Positions 21,339-33,831 of a stretch of 64,000 nt of DNA are shown in pieces. Each line of letters starts with the position of its first letter. Position 1 is the first letter of the stretch. The stretch comes from Eonycteris spelaea. Lineage: Eukaryota > Chordata > Mammalia > Chiroptera > Pteropodidae. Below the pieces are notes generated by a model, which saw only the letters and a list, made by a program, of their open reading frames with translations, was not told the DNA's origin and made no database searches. The DNA lies in assembly GCA_003508835.1 (NCBI GenBank), contig PUFA01000171.1:310001-374000 (forward strand). The letters run 5' to 3'. The position numbers and the translations under genes are program-made.

Positions 21339-21806
21339 GATGGTCACATATTAGTTTCCTGAAGCTGCCACACAAATATCCACAAACTGAGTGGCTTAAA
21401 ACAATAGGAGTTCATTCTCTCACATTTCTGGAGGCCAGAAGTTCAAAAGCAATGTGTGGGCAGAGCTAGCTCCTTCTGGAGGCTCTGAGTGAGAAAATAT
21501 CCCATGCTTCTCTTCTAGCTTTACAGAAATCCTTAGTGTTCCTTGGCTTGTACACACATCCCTCTAATCTTTGCCTCAGTCTTCATGTGGCCTTTTTGTC
21601 TGTCTCTCTGTGTCTTCTCTTTTCTAAAAAGATGTCAGTCAATGGATTTAGGGCTGATAGTAAATCTGAAATGATTTCATCTCAAGATTTTTAACTAATT
21701 ACATTCACAAAGCCACTGTTTCCAAATAAAGTCACATTCTGAGGTTCATGATGAGCATGAACTTTGTGGGGGTGGAGGAGGACACTGTTCAGCACACTGT
21801 GGATGG
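21339..21806 (-). mobile_element. MaLR-like LTR, minus strand, with 5-base target duplication
   Basis: The LTR proper spans 21344-21801. Landmarks on the plus strand are 'ttagtttcctgaagctgcca', 'gtggcttaaaacaataggag', 'cacatttctggaggccagaa', 'ttccttggcttgtacacaca' and 'aaataaagtcacattctgag'. It is flanked by the direct repeat GATGG at 21339-21343 and 21802-21806, the 5-base duplication expected for this group. It inserted into an L2. Its family is the same as the remnant at 633-1053. It is a solo LTR with no internal region. Confidence 0.78.
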
Positions 21807-22024
21807 GCAGGGTAATGCTTACAGAGGCAAATTACTCTCATTAAATTCCTTCAAGGACTGGGTAGGTAACATTACAAATGTAAAGAGTAAGTTATTAGAC
21901 AGAAAGATCAGTCTAAAGTACAGGAAAACTCAAAAAAAATAATTAAAACATGGCTTTCCAGATAATAAACTTCTGGAGGAAAGATTCAGCTAGAGGATAC
22001 CCAGTGTGTGTTCTCCAATAAACA

Positions 22025-22255
22025 ATGACAATAAAATAGCTATCAATTTTTGAGCCCTCATTATATGCCAGGCACTGTCAAAGTGTTTTTTCATGTATTA
22101 CTAACATGTTAAATATTCACCAAGACCCTAACGTGTAGGTGCAATTATTAGACCCACTTTGTAGATGAAGATATTGAGATGTTAAACCACTGACCCCCAG
22201 TCAATAGCTCGTAAGTGATGTGACTGAACCCTAAATTTGGACGATCTGAATTCAG
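22025..22255 (-). mobile_element. MIR SINE, minus strand
   Basis: Clear reverse complement of a nearly full MIR: 'ccctcattatatgccaggca', 'tgtattactaacatgttaaa', 'cccactttgtagatgaagat' and 'gtcaatagctcgtaagtgat'. Confidence 0.85.
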
Positions 22256-22319
22256 GAGGCTACAGGCATTTCACAACTTGATACTGGCATAGCACTATAA
22301 GAAGGAATATAGCTAGAAG

Positions 22320-22625
22320 AGAGGTAAGCTTCGGGGAAGCTTTTCAGATTTAAGAAACCCAAGTAAGGGAAATTGGTCTCTATTCTGTAAGAAATATGAA
22401 TTACTGCAATTTTTGAGAGGACGTGTAACACGATAGAAACAGTTAAGGTATGACGATTGTGCCAATGATTACTGTTCAGGAGAGACTGAAGAATGGGAGT
22501 CTTAATGTGGTCTGTTAGGAGACATTTGCACTAAGAAGCTTTTACAGTAGTCAAGAAATGATAAAGGCCTGAACTAGGGTGTGGTGGCAATTGTGACTCA
22601 TTTCAAAATATGCTGGAGGAAATAA
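22320..22625 (-). mobile_element. L2 LINE, minus strand, right part
   Basis: The block 'ttacagtagtcaagaaatga' followed by 'aaggcctgaactagggtgtg' is the reverse complement of L2 and continues in the order expected after the left part at 21045-21338. Confidence 0.6.
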
Positions 22626-24479
22626 TCCTGGCTGTGTAGTGATACCTCTTTTTCTCTCTGTTTTTCCATGGAATTTAAAGAGTCACTCTATGCAGTTAAG
22701 AAAAAGTATGGAACATTATAGAATACTTGTATGGTTTATTTTGTGGACAATTTTATTTCCTTAAAAGTTTTACTTTTTGTTACCTAGATCGAAACAATGT
22801 AATCCTCCTGTTCCAACCCCAAATATTTAGCTATAATACACTATCAACAAAATCATGAGTGATCTTTTCCTGTATAATATTAGGGTGTGTCACAGTGCAG
22901 ATGTCTCCATGCAAAGCAGGAGTAGCCTGCAATTAGCCAGAAGAATTCTGCAGCAAATGTGGTTAGAGGCAAAAGGTTTACGCTAAATTTGACAGCTCGA
23001 ACTATAGTTATAAATAGTTTGTTGGTTTTTTTGGTGCATGTTTTTTTTGGGTCTTTGTCAAGGACATTTTTGCTTCATCTAAGCATTTTCTGCAAAATAA
23101 TGTTACAGCTATGGATGCCATATGTAAAAGCTGTTTTTGCTTTGGATTGGTTTCTCTCTACTCAAAATTGTCTGAATAATCCATTATGAAAATGCCTCTG
23201 CATTTTCCTTGCATCTGGAAGGTATGCATATGAATTTATAATGCTTATGTGAGGCATAAGTCAGTGGTTAATCCATCTGATTGTAAATCATGTGACTATG
23301 TACTGTGACCACATTAAAACTTAACCACAAATAAAAAGGGAGAATGGGCTCTAACCTATAATTGTGGCTCTTAGAATCAAGACTCTCACAAGCATTTAGT
23401 CCTAAATGTGTCACATGTAAGAGATGCTTGAAAAATCATATTAGTTAATGTCTAACATGTGCATCTCATGGAATGGCAGGTTAGCAACTTTGGAAATGCT
23501 TATTTAATGGAAAGACAGAAAGGATCACAATATACTGAGTGTAAAAGCATTATGGCAGACCATGTAACATATACTGAAATCAATGATCTTTACTTCTCAA
23601 AATTCAATAAATTCCCTAAACATCAGAATTAAGAATGTATTTTACAGCATTATGGAGAATACATTTGAACTCAAGATTAAGTTCAACATTTTTTGAAATT
23701 ATGGTACTATTCTGTAAGAAAACAACAAAATACAGATCCACAACACGTCATTAAGTTTGATATTTCAGGTAAAACTAATGCTTCCACTCTTTTGCATGCA
23801 AATGCTTTCTATTTGCATCTATGATCTATGAATGCCAAATTCCTTCTTCAAATAGAATTTTGTTAGTAACCAAAGAACTCTAAACAAATATGGTTTTGTC
23901 ATAATGATAAACATATACATCTTAGAAAAATTTAACAGCCAAGTTAATTTTCAATACTTCAGTTTCAGGATCAAAACTGAAATAATTTTATGAACCTTCA
24001 AATAGTTACATGTAAAATTATTTCATTTACATATTACTTTTTTTAAGTTCCATATGTAAAATAAAATGCTATTTCTCCTTTTTTTTTTTTTTTTTTTTAC
24101 TATGTTCCTCACTAACAGTGTTTAAGTTGCTCACAGTTCATGGCAGGTTCTCTTCTTGGTTTTTCCTGTCTGTGATATCTGAATACAAATTTAGAAATAG
24201 GGTAATATAACCAATGAGGTTCCCTTTCTCCCAATTTTTAATTATGACTGGAAAATAAGTCGTGTTTTTATTTTAACTCTAAGTTATATCATTACTGAAC
24301 TGAGGCTTCCTAGCATGTAAGCTTTGAAATGTTTGAACAATGTTATCAATCAAAGGAATACAATAAATTGCTATCAGAATATTTTTTTGAAATGAATGCT
24401 CTTTTTCATGTTAATTCAATGTGAAAGCCCTTCTTTAAAATCAGTTAGAGCCAAAGAAGAGCATCTTTTCAGTACATTG
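22626..24479. other. Single-copy-looking DNA with a possible conserved element
   Basis: No transposon is recognised. The part 22860-23310 has varied, non-repeat word usage and POU/homeodomain-like words such as 'tatgcatatgaatttataat' near 23222. This is at most suggestive of a conserved non-coding element. A poly-T run lies at about 24079-24100. Confidence 0.3.
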
Positions 24480-24900
24480 TGTCATGATCTAGAGTTTATA
24501 TCCAGGGACTTTCCACCTTCCTCTTCAAACTCAGCTGATCATTGAATCAGCCTGTGGTCCAGTTTGCTATACGTTCTGTGACACAGGCTCTGTGATGCTC
24601 TTACACCAATTCAGACTTATAAACACCCTAATCTCTTTGTTGGAAAGCCTTTCAATCTTTGATTTCCTTAGTCAGATTCTAGTAATATTTCAATGTTTTT
24701 TCTTTATGAGAACTTCTCTGATCTCTCCAGGCAGCATTGATCACTTCTTCATTGATGATGTTCTTAAATCTATATGCTTGTTAATGATTTTTCTTATCAT
24801 ACTATATTGTAATCATGGGAATTCTATCTCCTAGGACAGTGAGTTCTCCCATAACTGCAGGTGCGCTTAGTAAGTGTTTGTGGAATAAAAGAACACAAAT
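24480..24900 (+). mobile_element. L2 LINE 3' region, sense
   Basis: The order 'atgagaacttctctgatctc', 'aatcatgggaattctatctc', 'ctcctaggacagtgagttct' and 'gtgcgcttagtaagtgtttg' follows the L2 3' end. The first 100 bases are uncertain. Confidence 0.6.
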
Positions 24901-27900
24901 GGAATTTGGAATCAAACAGATTTGTTTTAAATGATGTTTCCACCACTGATTAGATATGTACATTTGAAAAATTTATTTAAATTCTAAATGCAGATGATGT
25001 AGGAGGTTGAGTTAAATCTATATTTATTCTATTGCATACTATTTGACACCCTTTTAAAAAATACATCCTTTATATCAGCTTCCTTCCCATTTAACTTTTT
25101 GTCTATAAAGGCTGTTTCTAGGTTTTGATGTTAGGTTAATGAGAGATTTCAGTATAAAAGAGTTATTGAAATTTATACAAATTAATAATGAAGTACTATA
25201 ATTTAGCACAGCACCTTCTTACATACTCTCTATTTTTTTAAATTACGGAATTTTTCTAAACTTATAAAATTTATTAGAGTTACATAGATAAAATGCTTAT
25301 ATTAAGAAAAGGCTAGGTGAAAGACAGTATAATCTTTTCAATTTACACTTAGTGGGGAGATGGAAAGAAAGAAAAAGAAGGCATTCTGGAGCTCATTTCA
25401 GATATTTATCATTTTCTCAGAATTTCTTCTAAACATTGGAGAATTCAAATATCAAAGTCTGTTTTGGATGGCAGGAAGAGGAGTGCATCTGGGAGCTTCT
25501 AAAGTGGTGGAGGGAATGTCTAAAGTGCTCATAGATGACCACTAACAAACTGCAATTATCACTGCAGCTAATAAGGAAACCATGTAAAGGCATGTATGAG
25601 AGAACCCATAATTCTATTATTCTTTTAAAATGAAATGCGATAGAATGAGAATAAAAAGTGAAAATAAACAATACCATAATCATATATACCACAAGTCTAA
25701 GCATTCACTCACTTCTAAAAACATATATTTGAGTAAAGCCGGGCCTCAAAACAAATAGCCTCTGTTCTATTGCATTCAAAACATATTTACTCCCCATCTT
25801 TCCATTTCTACAATCCTGCATCTAGTCTTGTTGTAAAACATGCCAGCAGTTTGAGATAAGAATGTTTACAGAATCTGTAATTAAAATGATAATAAAACAA
25901 TTAAATTTTGACAAGTTTTAAGCTAATTCACTTTGGAAGTTTAAATCAAGTTTGGAAAAACATAGTGTTTTGTTTTTTATGCTAATTTGTGACTTCCTGC
26001 TTCAACAAAAAATGGCTTTCTAGAGGCAACGCAACATGTTTCTCTGACATTAAAAAGTGCTTGCAAAACATGTTGTGCTGAATTAGCTGAAAATGAATCA
26101 GAAACATAAGGATTATATTTCTACTCCACTTCACAGGAGCTTAATTGTGAAAAGCAAAAAAAGTGCTTTGGGCAGGATGGTTTTGAGATTTTAACCCATT
26201 CTCGTGAAAGTTAGAGGCACCTCTTTTTGCACAAAGGTTTGCCTCTTCCAATTTGATGAACACTTTGTTTTGCTCTCCTTTGTCCCTCTTCCCAGTTGAT
26301 GCCATAACTGTGCAGAACTTGAGAAGAATCTACAAAAATCCACTGATTGAGTGATCGGTGGAACATAACAGACATGATTTTTTTCTGCTAACCATGAGAC
26401 AAAAGAAGCAAGGTTCTGGTTTAATAATTTGTAAAATGGACTTGGAACAAATATTCCAAAATATAGCCTTTATTCTTTCTTATGTATGTGAATTTAAAGA
26501 ACAGCCTATCCATATCTTGTCAAGTGTTTTTCCAGTAATGAATGACAATCTATTTTTCCCCTGACTTGAATTTTACTTCAAGAGTTTACTAAAAATTTTT
26601 GGAGTAAAGAGATAAAGATACCGATTTTATTGAATAAAAATCAATACATTACTTACCTTTGTTAGTCAGATCATCCATTTCATAATGTTTTTTTGGGGGG
26701 GTGTGGATAACTTTGTACATTACAAGTAGAAAGTTCTCAAAACCATAGTTTCAAAAATCAGTTACTCATTTAGCATAATGAAAATGATTTTTGAAGCTGA
26801 AAATTCATTGTTTTTATTGTTGAACAAGAAATATGTATCCCTTAATTACATGGTCATAAAATAAATAAATTAAGTATCATTAGATCTCTACTTTTACATA
26901 AACATTATGGAAGGGCCAAGCTCAGAAACTCCCTCTGATGCACAATTAAACATACACAAAACATTAGATGACCATGTTTTCAGTTAGCTCTAAGAGTCGT
27001 ACATGGATATACGTTGATCTTGCAAACTTCAAATTTGTCTACACCAACTGGGTTTTTGAAGGAATAAACAAAGAAAACTCATCTGAACAAACATTTCCTA
27101 GCAGGCTTTGTTTATGTAGGGATATAAAGAAAAGAAATTCTAGGTATGATTTACTTTAAAATCTTTGACTATTTGCTTATAAATACTGTCTCAAACCCAC
27201 AACCATTGCAAAAATAACATTTAAATGAAGTTGGCTTAAAAATCACTATAATGACAACATCAAATACCAATACTATGATTTCATCCAGGACTTTTTCAGT
27301 TCCAATGCATTTTTACATTCTCTAAAAGTTCTTATTTCTGAGAGTTATATTTTAGTACTTACTTGTCTAGTCTATCACTCATGGTTTAGAAATTTAATCC
27401 AAAAGTATAAGAAATTCTACTGACCTTCAGTCAGAAAACACAGTGCCACTAGGAGCTAGATTTTTAATTTAATTTATTTAGACTTTAATATTTATATGCA
27501 GTTAATATCATATTGGCAAAATTATCTGTTAAAAATTTCAAGCCACGAACACAAAATTATATATAAAGATGTGATGACATTATATATACTTTCAGATGAA
27601 ATTTATCATGACATCAAGTTATTCATGTCAACTGATTTGGCGTGTTTTTTGTTTAGTAGCTCTTTGCCAAAGTCGTTTATATTTTTGATAACCCCGTCAT
27701 ATGCCATGTTGCTAAGAACATGTGGGTAACTAAGATTTTATGCATTTCTAACACCTATTTGTCAATATTTCATTCTGTGAGGAAATGTGGTCTCAACTTC
27801 CTTTATCAGTGAGATTCTATCTTTTATAGTGATCATTTCTATAGGTAATATGACAGCTTAACTCCTTGAAATCTTTACTCAAGGACTTTATCCTTGGACC

Positions 27901-28084
27901 CATTTTCTTTCTAAAGTCAGTTTGCACATATAAGGGTTTGCAAAGGTGTAGTAAAGCATGTGTTACTTTTACTTCCTCTTTACCAGTGACATGCTCATTC
28001 CTAGACTTCAGTATTAGCTTCTAATGTGCATGGATGGTTTACTTCTACCTTATCAAAATATGTACTATATCTCAGTAATTGCTG
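24901..28084. other. Long stretch without recognised genes or repeats
   Basis: More than 3 kb of AT-rich DNA in which I recognise no transposon. The part 25980-26350 has balanced, varied sequence with homeodomain-like words (TGAATTAGCTGAAAATGAAT) and is a candidate conserved non-coding element. A T-run followed by a seven-base G-run occurs at about 26689-26701. Frames of 60-90 codons occur on both strands and have no recognised product. Confidence 0.4.
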
Positions 28085-28315
28085 TAATTGCTAATATATA
28101 TTGAAGACTTCCTGTGTGCAAGAATGGCACTAAATACTTTATGTGGATTCTCTCGTTTAATCCTCACTATTACTTTTGAAAGTAAGCGCCATTATCCCCA
28201 CTGATATTCCCAAAGAATCAAGGAGAGTAAACATTTGCCCAAGTTCATCCACCTAAGAAATAACAGAGCTAGGATTCAAACCCAGTCTGTGCAAATCTAA
28301 ATCCACAGACTTAAA
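28085..28315 (-). mobile_element. MIR SINE, minus strand
   Basis: Reverse complement of MIR: 'tgtgtgcaagaatggcacta', 'ctctcgtttaatcctcacta', 'gcgccattatccccactgat' and 'gagctaggattcaaacccag'. Confidence 0.85.
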
Positions 28316-29399
28316 TATTTTTTCCCTAAAACTCTCACTCATAACAGGGAATATTTTTCTTTTATATGCATGAAACATAAGAAGCCTAGCTAAGCAACAC
28401 ATTTTCTTTCTCTACAATAATTATAAAACCTCCAACTGGTCATAAAATTCAACTTAAAATTTTGTGCATATTTCTTTTCTGCCAGTTAAGATCTAGGCAT
28501 TGGAAACTGAAAAGCTTTTTTTGTTGTTGCTTTTGTTTTCTTGAGCATAGAGGGATGTATGTTTGCTATTATATAATTAGAAAATTGCAAAGTCTCAGTT
28601 ATATGGTCTAGAATTTAAGAGATATTCAAAAATAAGTGTCCCCATTAGAATCTTAACATGGGAACCATTTCTCTATTTAGGATTTTGGGTGAAAATTTTC
28701 TAATCTCATCATTACATAAATGTTCTTTGCTCGCATGTAATGAATGACCAGGATACTTTTAGCATATAAACACCGCAGTGTATCATGGGTGTGGTACTGT
28801 GATTGTGATTTTCCAGTGTCTATGAAAAAAAACATGCTGTGACCACTAAGACAGACTTTCAAACCTTTTAGAGTTTGTGAAATCTGCCTGTGTTGTACTG
28901 TGACTTTGAAACTTCATAGAAGTAGAATGAGCTGGAAGACAATGGAAGAGTTGTACATGTTTCGCTACTGATAAATTCATATTTCATGGAAACCTATATA
29001 TTTAAAATGGAATCTGATAGGTTGCAAGCTCTTAAATAGTAAATTATAGCAATGCTTTAATAAAAATGATCATGTTTGATCATTTTGCACCAAAGAACTA
29101 TAAAAAGGAATTTATATAAAAAGGCAGAAAAAAATTGGAGGGAGAAAATATAGTGATGTGGACTCTCATTTATTTGTTGGATAACCTTGAGCGTGTCTCT
29201 TACGGATTCCTAAAATACTAGTAGATATATTAGTACCTTACTTTTATCTGCCCATTACAAGTTGACTATGGAGGGGTGGAAGGCACAATTTTAAGTTTTA
29301 AAGGCAAATTAACCCTTAGGTTAGTGGTCTATGTCAGCAAAATAATTGGATAGCTAACATACAGAGTCGATATGCAGCTTTTAAATATGTGGGCAGGTT
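28316..29399. other. No recognised feature
   Basis: AT-rich DNA. A minus-strand 61-codon frame at 28677-28862 has no recognisable product. Confidence 0.5.
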
Positions 29400-29640
29400 A
29401 ATAGATTTTCATGCTTGATGAGAAGGAGTTAGCTGAAATGTAGTTCAGTTCTAGGTTTAAAGTCAGGAATTGGTCCCAGGTCTGCTTACTAAGAGTTATT
29501 TTCTTGGGCAAATCTCTCTTCTTCAGAGCTTCTGTTTGCTGACCTCTAAGGTAGTGATGAAAAATAGCCATGTGTGCCATGAATGTGTGTCAAAGAGCCT
29601 GAAACATAGTACATGCCTAATCATATTTGGTTGTTCATTC
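29400..29640 (+). mobile_element. MIR SINE, sense
   Basis: The order 'tttcttgggcaaatctctct', 'tttgctgacctctaaggtag' and 'gcctgaaacatagtacatgc' follows the MIR core and tail in sense, with substitutions. Confidence 0.55.
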
Positions 29641-30549
29641 ACAAATGGTAAAAGTAACTGAGCACTGATCTATAAGGATGTTTAGGGAAGAATAATACAC
29701 CAGAGTATTAACAAATCATCTTCTAATAACTCTGTATCAGGTAACTTTGTATCAGTATTGACTTTTATTGTTAATGAGGCTATCTAAAGTAAGTAGAGTA
29801 GTTAAGTGGAAATCAATCATCCTTTCTAAAAGTTCATGCTGCTCTCCTCTCAAACCCATATCTAAATATACTAAGAAATCAGTTTATTCTCAGCATTTAA
29901 GTCATGCCCAGTTTCCAGGACTTCGGTGGTAAGAATAGCCTCAATGACATCCTAAAGACTTGACAGAATGAAGCCTCTTCATTGTCTAACACTGGTCAGA
30001 ACAGAGACGACTGTGTAAACTTACCATATGATAGCTGCTCACCTATTTTTCCTAGAATTTTAGATGTTTTCATAATCAAAATCCCTCAGTATTTTAGTTT
30101 GCACATAATATAAAATCTCCAGATGGAAAACTAACCTCATACTACATCTTAATCATTATTCAAGAGCTGTATTTCAGCAACCCTTAAGTCACTCGGCAAT
30201 GTGCCTCGGAGAGCAGATACATGGGATGAAGAAAGTATTAGATGTTTATGTGAATCAACCACATTTAATTTAAAGGCTTATCCATTCCAATGAAAACCAA
30301 AGCTTTGAAAATTCAAGAACATATTGTTTAACCCTAAACCACTTTTAATAAACAAGGCTTTCCAGTTACCACAGAAAATCATTTTGCAGAGGCCTATTCT
30401 GTGTCCACTTGTCCTCTCTATAATGGCTTTTCTCTTCCTCCTGCTTCCTCTGTCCCAACCCCACTGAAACTGGCCAGTATAAACTATGCAATTAATACGG
30501 TTAGTAAACAGAAGATAGAGATTTTTCAAACAAATTTATTCATAATTTC
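29641..30549. other. No recognised feature
   Basis: AT-rich DNA; the 83-codon minus-strand frame at 30278-30529 has no recognised product. Confidence 0.5.
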
Positions 30550-30800
30550 AATAAAATACCACTTACTAAGTACTTAAAATATACTAGCCAATGAGCTCAT
30601 TACTACACACATACCAAAACCCAGAGAGAGGAATATATCAAACATATATGTATAATATACCTGTCAATATATTTAATTCAATCTCCTCACAATAACCAGA
30701 TATGATGGGTACTAGTTTTAATCCTTTAGTGGAGATAAGGAAACTAAAGGCTTGACAACTAAACTTAGTTACTCAAGTTACACAACAGCTAGCTCAGCTA
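30550..30800 (-). mobile_element. MIR SINE, minus strand
   Basis: Reverse complement of MIR: 'ttactaagtacttaaaatat', 'ctcctcacaataaccagata', 'tggagataaggaaactaaag' and 'gttacacaacagctagctca'. An AT-rich insertion of about 40 bases lies inside (30635-30675). Confidence 0.7.
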
Positions 30801-30834
30801 GTTTCTGATAAAATACATTTACAGTTGCATTTCT

Positions 30835-30970
30835 GCCTGTCAGGTGCTGTGCTTAGGTTCTGAGAGTACATATAAAGACAAGTCTTTTGCCTTCTAAGAG
30901 TTCACAGTGCAGTTGAGGAAACAATATTGTCTTATTATTATTATCATTTTTAATGTTTAATTAAAACCTA
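30835..30970 (-). mobile_element. L2 LINE 3' end, minus strand, left part
   Basis: The block 'ctgtcaggtgctgtgcttag' with 'cttctaagagttcacagtgc' is the reverse complement of the L2 3' end. The same L2 appears to continue at 31165-31400 after the MER5A insertion. Confidence 0.55.
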
Positions 30971-30973
30971 GAA

Positions 30974-31151
30974 CAGTTATTCTCAAAGTGTAATTCCTAG
31001 ACTACCAGTATCAACTTCCCCTAGAGACTTGTTAGAAGTGTAAAGTCTCAGGCCCCATCCCATATCCACTGAATCAGAAACGCAGGAATCTGTATTTTAA
31101 CAAGCCCTCCAGGTTACTACTTTGGTGCACACTGAAGTTTGCGAACCAATG
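30974..31151 (+). mobile_element. MER5A hAT-Charlie element, nearly full length
   Basis: It begins CAGTTATTCTCAAAGTG and ends GTTTGCGAACCAATG, the degraded terminal inverted repeats of MER5A. Inside are 'aggccccatcccatatccac', 'tgaatcagaaacgcaggaat' and 'ttttaacaagccctccaggt' in family order. The length of 178 bases is close to the family's usual length of about 190. The flanking octamers acctagaa and acctaaat agree at six of eight positions, consistent with the 8-base hAT target duplication. It carries no transposase. Confidence 0.9.
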
Positions 31152-31164
31152 ACCTAAATAGATA

Positions 31165-31400
31165 GGGGTGGCAGAGAAACACATACTGAATTTGGAGACA
31201 CTTGACCTGTGTCCAGAAGGATTGATAATTTTTTTCCAGGCAGATGGGACAACATTAACAAATACAGAGAGGGAAGAATGTCATAGGTTTGACATTCCTA
31301 GAAACTGAAGGTCAGAGGCAGGGAATGGTAATAGACAAACTGGGATTGGACTGGGGCCAGAGTCTATGTGTTTGCCTTAAATATTTTAAGTCTTGTCTCA
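31165..31400 (-). mobile_element. L2 LINE, minus strand, right part
   Basis: The block 'ccaggcagatgggacaacat' followed by 'acaaatacagagagggaaga' is the reverse complement of an L2 middle 3' section, in the order expected after the left part. Confidence 0.5.
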
Positions 31401-33831
31401 TACAGTACTTGGATAAGGGCTCTACTAAATAACTCCAGGGACCCAATGTGAAAAGGACCTGGAATTGATATTTCTGTAAAATTTGGGTCTCCTGTGGGCA
31501 ACCTAATGGTTATTGACCATGGCTCCCTGTATCTTCCTTAGGTAGTATGAGGGAAATACTTTGCTGCCCAATAAGGAAATACAGGGGGAGAGAGGGAAAA
31601 TCAGAAAAGGAAGCCTCAGACTCAGATGCCTTGAGACAGGTACTCTGTGGTCCAGCTGGTCTGTGACAAATTTAACTAAAGGTGACTGAGTTGGAGTAAA
31701 GAGAGGTTAAGAAGAAGGAAGCAAGGATGGGTAAAAGGGTTACTAAAATTCAGGTTAATTTTTTTCTAAACAACACACACGTAACAACAACATAGAGGAA
31801 ATTAAGATTAACCACATGGATGTAAATGGCTATTACACAGTCACTATAGTTATTAAGTCCACAGAGCAGGAGATAGGACATTTTCTGTACTTCATCATTA
31901 TCTAAGATAATGACAGACAAGGTAAAGGGTCAGCTTTCACACTTCCATTTACTCCTTCCTGTATCTTCATAGAAATCTGTTATTTATAAGTTTTGGAGTA
32001 TAATTTTATAACCATCAAACTCATTTTGTAGAAGCAACATCTGAATATCTTATACATCCATTTTTTTTATCAACTATGTCAGAAGGACAAAACTTCCTCG
32101 CACAAAAAATATAAACATTTTGAACAGTGAAAGATTACGATTAAAGTAAATATTTTCTCTTAATCACTGGGGAATCTGGGTTACAGAATGTGGCTGACTT
32201 TAAGAATTGGTGGCACTTCAGCAACCAAAAAATAGTTTCAAACTCTGGGGCCTCCAGTGGCTTAGGCACAGCTACACTTTAGCATTCCCTCGTTTCAAGC
32301 ATTCCAAAATATTTTAGTGATTGTCTTGATAGAATTCCAGTGAAAAACAGCTGTCAAAATGTATCATATATTTGCAAACCTCCTACACAGTGCTGTTACT
32401 ATAATTGGTTGAGGTTTGTTTTTTTTCATTTGACTTTAAAAAGGTTGTGGAAAGCATAATTTAGGTTTGGTCAAACTTTTATTAATGCTCACAGGAGGAA
32501 TACAGTCCATAATTAGACTTCAGTTTTTAAAGTATTTCATATTTGAAAAGTAAGCAAGCACATAGGTGGCAATTTTTCTTTACAGCTTCATTAATCTGAA
32601 AGGCAAACCCTCTTGGACTGTATTATGTACGTGGTATTGCAAATCACCACTTTGTAATCTGTTGTATCTGCTCCATCAAATAACCAAAGTAATTTGGTCA
32701 GCAGTGTTTTCATTGGTTTTAATATCTCCTTCCCCACCTCCTTTCCACTCCAAACTATGACTTAATTGCACTCATGTTATGCTTTTAAAACCATGATATT
32801 AAAATAGGCTGTAGTACTAGAGTTCTTTCTGCAGAAACCATAGGCCACGAAACAGAGGGTCTATTTTACTAGCCATATGTCTATCATGAGTGCCTTAGAA
32901 TTGGGGTAAATAGTTTACTGGTTAAATCAGAGCCAAAGACAATAGCAATTCCAAATTGCAAGATGTCTAGAAAATATGTGGAGATCCTTTTGACATTAAA
33001 AGAAAAAAATTTGAAACTTATGAGGGTTTTTTTTTTTCATTATCCTGTTCTGCTTGGCCCTGAACATTGAGTTTTATTGCCAGACGCAAGAAGAGTACCT
33101 TAAAAAATATTATTTTACTGCTCTGAATTATTTTAACTGTGTTTTGAAGTAAGGCACTTTCCTATACTGATGAAACCAATGATCGATTCTGCCAATTAAA
33201 AAAATGTTACACTGTGTAAAATATTGACTCTAGTAATCACTGAGAAAATTATTAATTTATATTGGCTTCCGTAGGCAGTTCTATAAGCCTCATAAGTCAG
33301 AACTTCTATCCTGACCCCTTGTTCTCCATGTAGCCTAATGATTCTTACTATCTATAGGACATTGCTATTTCATTGTTATCCAATACAAGTTTGTCTACAT
33401 GAGAGCCCATAATTCCATATTTTTACTATTTTTAGTAAATAAATGTTTAGGGTATTAAATGCATGAGCCCAACAGAGTTGCCAAGGTAATTAGAATATGG
33501 ATTGAAATTGTGGTCATGGAAATGGAAAGAAAATGGTGAATCCTAAAGATGCTCTGCAAGAAAAATTGTAGACGAATGGGTAAGAGAACATCTTAGCTCA
33601 GGAACAATGTGCATAAACGGGTACCATTGGTAGGGCTAGGTAAGTATGATACCATATAGAAATATCCAATATAGTATAACCTTATACTTTTAGCAAGGAA
33701 CTTTTAACACATGTGAAAAAAGAATCTTAGGTTAAAGCAAAAAAAAAAAAATAGAGATGACAAGCAAACACAAAATGCTAAAGCCACTCCAACAAGGTAA
33801 ATATTTTAAAGGTTTTCAAGATTTTGTTTCT
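31401..33831. other. No recognised gene or repeat; possible conserved element
   Basis: About 2.4 kb without a transposon that I can name. The part 32160-32480 is varied in sequence and holds a TALE/E-box-like word (AACAGCTGTCAAAATG near 32347) and a homeodomain-like word (ATAATTGGTT near 32400). It is a speculative candidate for a conserved non-coding element. Confidence 0.35.
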
